Shown: in pieces, positions 15,774 through 18,262 of the stretch
Layout of the letters: every line of letters starts with the position of its first letter
How positions within the stretch are numbered: the first letter of the stretch is position 1
NCBI GenBank assembly: GCA_025201865.1
Contig: MU603088.1
Span: 3,305-21,566 of the forward strand
Direction: 5' to 3'
Length of the DNA stretch: 18,262 nt
Source of the DNA: Ramicandelaber brevisporus
Lineage: Eukaryota > Kickxellomycota > Ramicandelaberales > Ramicandelaberaceae
Program-made: the position numbers and the translations under genes
The notes under the pieces: generated by a model
Seen by the model: the letters and a program-made list of their open reading frames with translations, nothing else
What the model was told of the DNA's origin: nothing
Database searches by the model: none

Positions 15774-15820
15774 ATAGACAAATATATACATACACATAGA
15801 TGGAGTCAAATTGCTTTAAA
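15774..15820. terminator. Very short 47-bp gap between convergent HAD phosphatase and URI genes
   Basis: Only 47 bp, with an ATATATACATACA stretch, separate two facing stop codons. The 3' UTRs of the two genes almost certainly overlap. Confidence 0.4.
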
Positions 15821-17422
15821 TCAGTTAGATTGACGCTGGAGCATACGCTGCTGTTTAAATTTAGAGATGCGAGCGCCGGTTTCAACAGGTGGAGGTGCTG
15901 GATCATTCTGTACAGGCTGCAGGCGGTCAATTACAGAGCGAGGGCTTTCAGCGAGCCGCATCTGTTCCATCTCGGCAACAACAGCTGGCCGTCCGGCGTG
16001 TACTTTGTTAGCAATCTGCTTCATATCCAGGTGATACTCAAGGTCACTGTCGTCATCTCCGGATGTATCAGAGTCTTTGTTGGCGGGCTGATGGGACTGG
16101 CGAGATGATCCAGCTGCCGACGAGGGTACCGGAAGAGGAATTGTAATGCTGCTGTAAGAATTATCGTTGCTGCTTGAGAGCTTTGTCGCGACATGGGATT
16201 CAATTTTGGCGCCAGATGGGGCTGTGAATGGTGTACCAGCCGCTGCTGCTGCTGGATTCCGCTGCGGTATCAATGATGTGCTGCCGGACTGAGGTCGCTG
16301 CGGAGGTGGAACTGGTTTAAATCTTGAGCTTGCTGACTGTCTCTGCTGCATCTGCTGCTGTTGATTATCAATAAGTGTGTTACCAGCATCAGTTCGATCA
16401 ACAACACGTCGTGCTTGGTGGCTAGTTGATGCGGCTGAAGGTTTTGATGATGAAGGGAGTGCTGGCCCATCCCCAGAGAGATTGATGGATGACATGCGCA
16501 CAGCCTTGGGAGGCATTGTGCCACGGAGCTGAGCCTTGACCGCCTCCACTGCACCAGCATCGACAGTACTCTTTGACTGGTGTATAGGACGGCGGCCAGC
16601 TGCTGATTTCCTTGTTGGTCGCAAATTGTGATCATCTCCATCAGAAGAGCCGTCATCGTCATCATCCTCATCGTCATCAGATTCCGAAGCCGAACCTGTA
16701 TCATTGCCGTCGCCATCGCTATCAGCCTCATTTTCATCCTCGTCGCTGTCTTCCTCCAGTTCGAGCTGATCAAAGAGGCTAGCTATTTGCTGCTGTTCTC
16801 GACTAGTGAATGCGCCATGAGGACCACTGCGATCTAACGATGGCAGTGAGGTAGATAGACTTTTCATTTCAGCATCGCCAATAGGCTCAGTAATGTCCAC
16901 AATCTTTTGGCCATGCTCATCCACTCGTGCAGCCGCCATATCCTGTAGCGAATTCGGATTAACACCTGATTCCTCCAGAGCTTGAGTCAGTGGATCCTGC
17001 ACACTTGTGACAGCAGAAGACCGACTCGAGGTCGCTTTGGCGGCTCTTGAACTCTCAGGCTGCTGATTCGACACAAGCGTTGACAGCTGAGAATAGTCTT
17101 CCTGGAGCTCACCGAGTCGTTTCTTGACGATATCAAGACGACGCTGTGCCACACCACTGGCCCGCTGAACACTCATGTCAGCAAACCAATTTGCGCCAAG
17201 CAAAACGAGCAGCTGATCACGCTTCTCGATGCGACCATTCACGAAAGCAAGCGGCCCAAGTGGGATCGAGAATGGCGAAGACGACGACGACGATGGACGC
17301 TCGTTGTCCAGATCATCCAGCCGCTCAAGCAGAGACTCATAGGATGACACTCGGTCCTTTTGGTCGGCAATCAAAGACTCGAGTTGCTGCGACGCACGCT
17401 GAAGATCAATCGAGCGCTCCAT
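15821..17422 (-). CDS. BUD27: URI/Bud27-type unconventional prefoldin, Rpb5 interactor (533 aa)
   Basis: Co-chaperone of the prefoldin alpha family that binds Rpb5, helps assemble nuclear RNA polymerases and links TOR signalling to translation. The N-terminal coiled coil (1-40) leads through a Ser run to the prefoldin signature at 53-115: IPLGPLAFVNGRIEKRDQLL, then VLLGANWFADMS and a second coiled coil. Residues 208-262 comprise a Leu/Glu-rich helix (SLFDQLELEED) and a very acidic Asp/Ser tract. The middle is disordered and Ser/Pro/Gln-rich. The C-terminus (about 459-528) has EYHLDMKQIANKVHAG and ends with RISKFKQQRM, resembling the conserved C-terminal R-x-S-R/K-F-K end of the URI/DUF3835 family. 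An in-frame ATG at 17479 adds 19 residues; the ATG at 17422 (MERSIDLQRA) starts directly at the coiled coil and is preferred. Assignment rests mainly on the prefoldin block and the terminus. Confidence 0.85.
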   Translation of the reverse strand: MERSIDLQRASQQLESLIADQKDRVSSYESLLERLDDLDNERPSSSSSSPFSIPLGPLAFVNGRIEKRDQLLVLLGANWFADMSVQRASGVAQRRLDIVKKRLGELQEDYSQLSTLVSNQQPESSRAAKATSSRSSAVTSVQDPLTQALEESGVNPNSLQDMAAARVDEHGQKIVDITEPIGDAEMKSLSTSLPSLDRSGPHGAFTSREQQQIASLFDQLELEEDSDEDENEADSDGDGNDTGSASESDDDEDDDDDGSSDGDDHNLRPTRKSAAGRRPIHQSKSTVDAGAVEAVKAQLRGTMPPKAVRMSSINLSGDGPALPSSSKPSAASTSHQARRVVDRTDAGNTLIDNQQQQMQQRQSASSRFKPVPPPQRPQSGSTSLIPQRNPAAAAAGTPFTAPSGAKIESHVATKLSSSNDNSYSSITIPLPVPSSAAGSSRQSHQPANKDSDTSGDDDSDLEYHLDMKQIANKVHAGRPAVVAEMEQMRLAESPRSVIDRLQPVQNDPAPPPVETGARISKFKQQRMLQRQSN

Positions 17423-17716
17423 CTTTTTGTATGTTTTATTAGTATGTGTTTCTTCAGGCGAAAAAAATATTGACAACAAGCATTACAACGTATATCCAAG
17501 GTAAGACTCAAGTGGGTGATCGTAGCCCAAATTGCAGCAGCTGTGCCTCATGTGATTGCAATCGGTCGTTTTGACATTGGCACAACTTGGCCAAAGAACT
17601 TACATCGCCACGGATGTGCTCTGGAATACTGGCACATTACCAATAGGAGCTGACCGATTCAATTGAGCAGGAGGATACACATCATGACTGTATCCAAGTG
17701 CCACGCACACCGTATG

Positions 17717-17740
17717 ATTCAAATGAGAATTCAAATGAGA
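17717..17740. repeat. 12-bp tandem duplication ATTCAAATGAGA
   Basis: Two perfect adjacent copies lie in the URI upstream region. They could be a duplicated binding site or slippage. Confidence 0.9.
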
Positions 17741-17823
17741 TTCTGTGATCAGGGAGCAACTTCTATTAGTTCACAAGAGCAGAGAAAGGAGAGCAGCTGC
17801 CCAATCTTGCGCACGACCATTCC

Positions 17824-17851
17824 CAACTGCAATTAGTCGATTTTGCAGTTG
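17824..17851. repeat. Inverted repeat CAACTGCAA / TTGCAGTTG with a 10-nt spacer
   Basis: Perfect 9-bp arms (17824-17832 and 17843-17851) could form a hairpin or a dyad binding site. The arms contain CAACTG (E-box-like, CANNTG). Confidence 0.85.
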
Positions 17852-18143
17852 TTCAGCCCACTATTCCCAGTTGTCGATCGATTATAATTAAAGGCAATAG
17901 TTAAAGCGTGAGCATTCAAAGAAAAACAGCTGAGTGCTCCACTACACATCATCAAACACAGTTCATCGCCAAGCTTCCCAGGAGATGCTCAACTTCAGCC
18001 AATACCCGCCTGTGAGAGCTAAATCATTCCTTGCGGTCTCTGAGAGCGATATAAGGATGAGGTGTTACTCCACCGAAGCTACCTTGCCTAATAACTACGT
18101 GTCCATCACACATTATGTGATCCCACAACACAGAGAGTATATT

Positions 18144-18150
18144 TGAGTCA
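18144..18150. promoter_or_regulatory. AP-1/Gcn4-type site TGAGTCA
   Basis: Perfect TGA(C/G)TCA bZIP site followed by T, 12 bp before a CACGTG box and upstream of the pyrimidine tract at the window edge. In fungi this is the Gcn4/CpcA recognition sequence. The context is promoter-like, but a seven-base match can occur by chance. Confidence 0.4.
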
Positions 18151-18161
18151 TATTGCCATCT

Positions 18162-18167
18162 CACGTG
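18162..18167. promoter_or_regulatory. CACGTG E-box
   Basis: Palindromic bHLH site (Cbf1/Pho4-type in yeast) close to the TGAGTCA site and upstream of the predicted leader. Chance occurrence is possible. Confidence 0.35.
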
Positions 18168-18262
18168 CTTACGCCTTTACCCACTCTTTTCTCTCTACTC
18201 TCATAGCTCATCATTAACAGCATAGCCATATCAAGCGAACAATCAAGATACACTACAAACAC

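Larger units (their letters stand above)
17423..18262. promoter_or_regulatory. 840-bp region upstream of URI, with probable promoter and leader of a + strand gene beyond the window
   Basis: I see no convincing gene, tRNA or mobile element here. The left part should hold the URI promoter. It includes a 12-bp tandem duplication (17717-17740) and a perfect 9-bp inverted repeat (17824-17851). The far right has TGAGTCA and CACGTG sites, then a T/C-rich tract (about 18174-18202) and an A/C-rich stretch to the edge. That is the same order seen ahead of NOT4, which suggests a + strand gene begins just past 18262. A 70-codon frame at 17934-18146 has no recognisable features and is not called. Confidence 0.45.

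Noticed and set aside
17490-17510. AAG|GTAAGA, a good 5' splice-site match upstream of URI
   Set aside because: No coding exon before it and no convincing acceptor or branch site after it; none of the eight genes here has an intron.
17934-18146. 70-codon + strand frame in the right-hand gap
   Set aside because: Short, without recognisable domain, signal or homopolymer bias like the other genes, and it sits where promoter elements are expected. Chance length is plausible.
1-18262. CRISPR array, insertion sequence, retroelement or viral remnant
   Set aside because: Only low-copy short tandem repeats were seen. There is no spaced direct-repeat array, terminal inverted repeat pair, transposase or reverse transcriptase frame.
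1-18262. Functional gene cluster
   Set aside because: The identified proteins belong to unrelated housekeeping pathways and alternate strands; proximity of RPN13 and NOT4 (both ubiquitin-related) is most simply coincidence.

Overview
The window looks like nuclear DNA of a fungus. It carries a large chitin synthase of the cytochrome-b5-like/DEK_C type, plus eukaryotic housekeeping proteins: Rpn13, an oxysterol-binding protein, the PP1 inhibitor Ypi1, the E3 ligase Not4, a Cut-1/HDHD5-type HAD phosphatase and URI/Bud27. All eight protein genes read as single uninterrupted frames. Their coding sequence adds up to roughly 16.2 kb of 18.26 kb (about 89%). A dense, intron-poor genome with many CAG/CAA, Asp, Ser, Thr and Ala homopolymers would suit an early-diverging zygomycete-grade fungus such as Kickxellomycotina, but that placement is an inference from style and was not tested by phylogeny.

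Layout from left to right: RPN13 (-) and an OSBP/ORP gene (+) diverge from a 342-bp region with a (TG)13 microsatellite. The OSBP gene converges on YPI1 (-). YPI1 diverges from an unrecognised 498-residue gene (+). NOT4 (+) follows in tandem behind a 193-bp leader with a 35-nt pyrimidine tract and an AACGAC repeat that runs up to the start codon. NOT4 converges on the chitin synthase gene (-), the largest gene of the window (1676 residues). The chitin synthase diverges from the HAD phosphatase (+), which converges on URI/BUD27 (-) with only 47 bp between stop codons. The last 840 bp hold no convincing gene. They look like the upstream region of URI plus the promoter and leader of another + strand gene just beyond the window.

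There is no sign of an operon, biosynthetic cluster or mobile element. The genes act in protein degradation (Rpn13, Not4), mRNA turnover and translation (Not4, URI), lipid exchange at membrane contact sites (OSBP), phosphatase control (Ypi1) and cell-wall synthesis (chitin synthase). Gene order appears to reflect compact packing rather than shared function.

The strongest unusual signal is the chitin synthase. Its fold and GNRGKRDS block are conserved, but the LPGC-type acceptor site, the EDR motif (EDQ here) and the QxxRW motif (QRKQW here) are all altered. It may be a catalytically changed or dead paralogue. The orphan 498-residue protein is the other main unknown.
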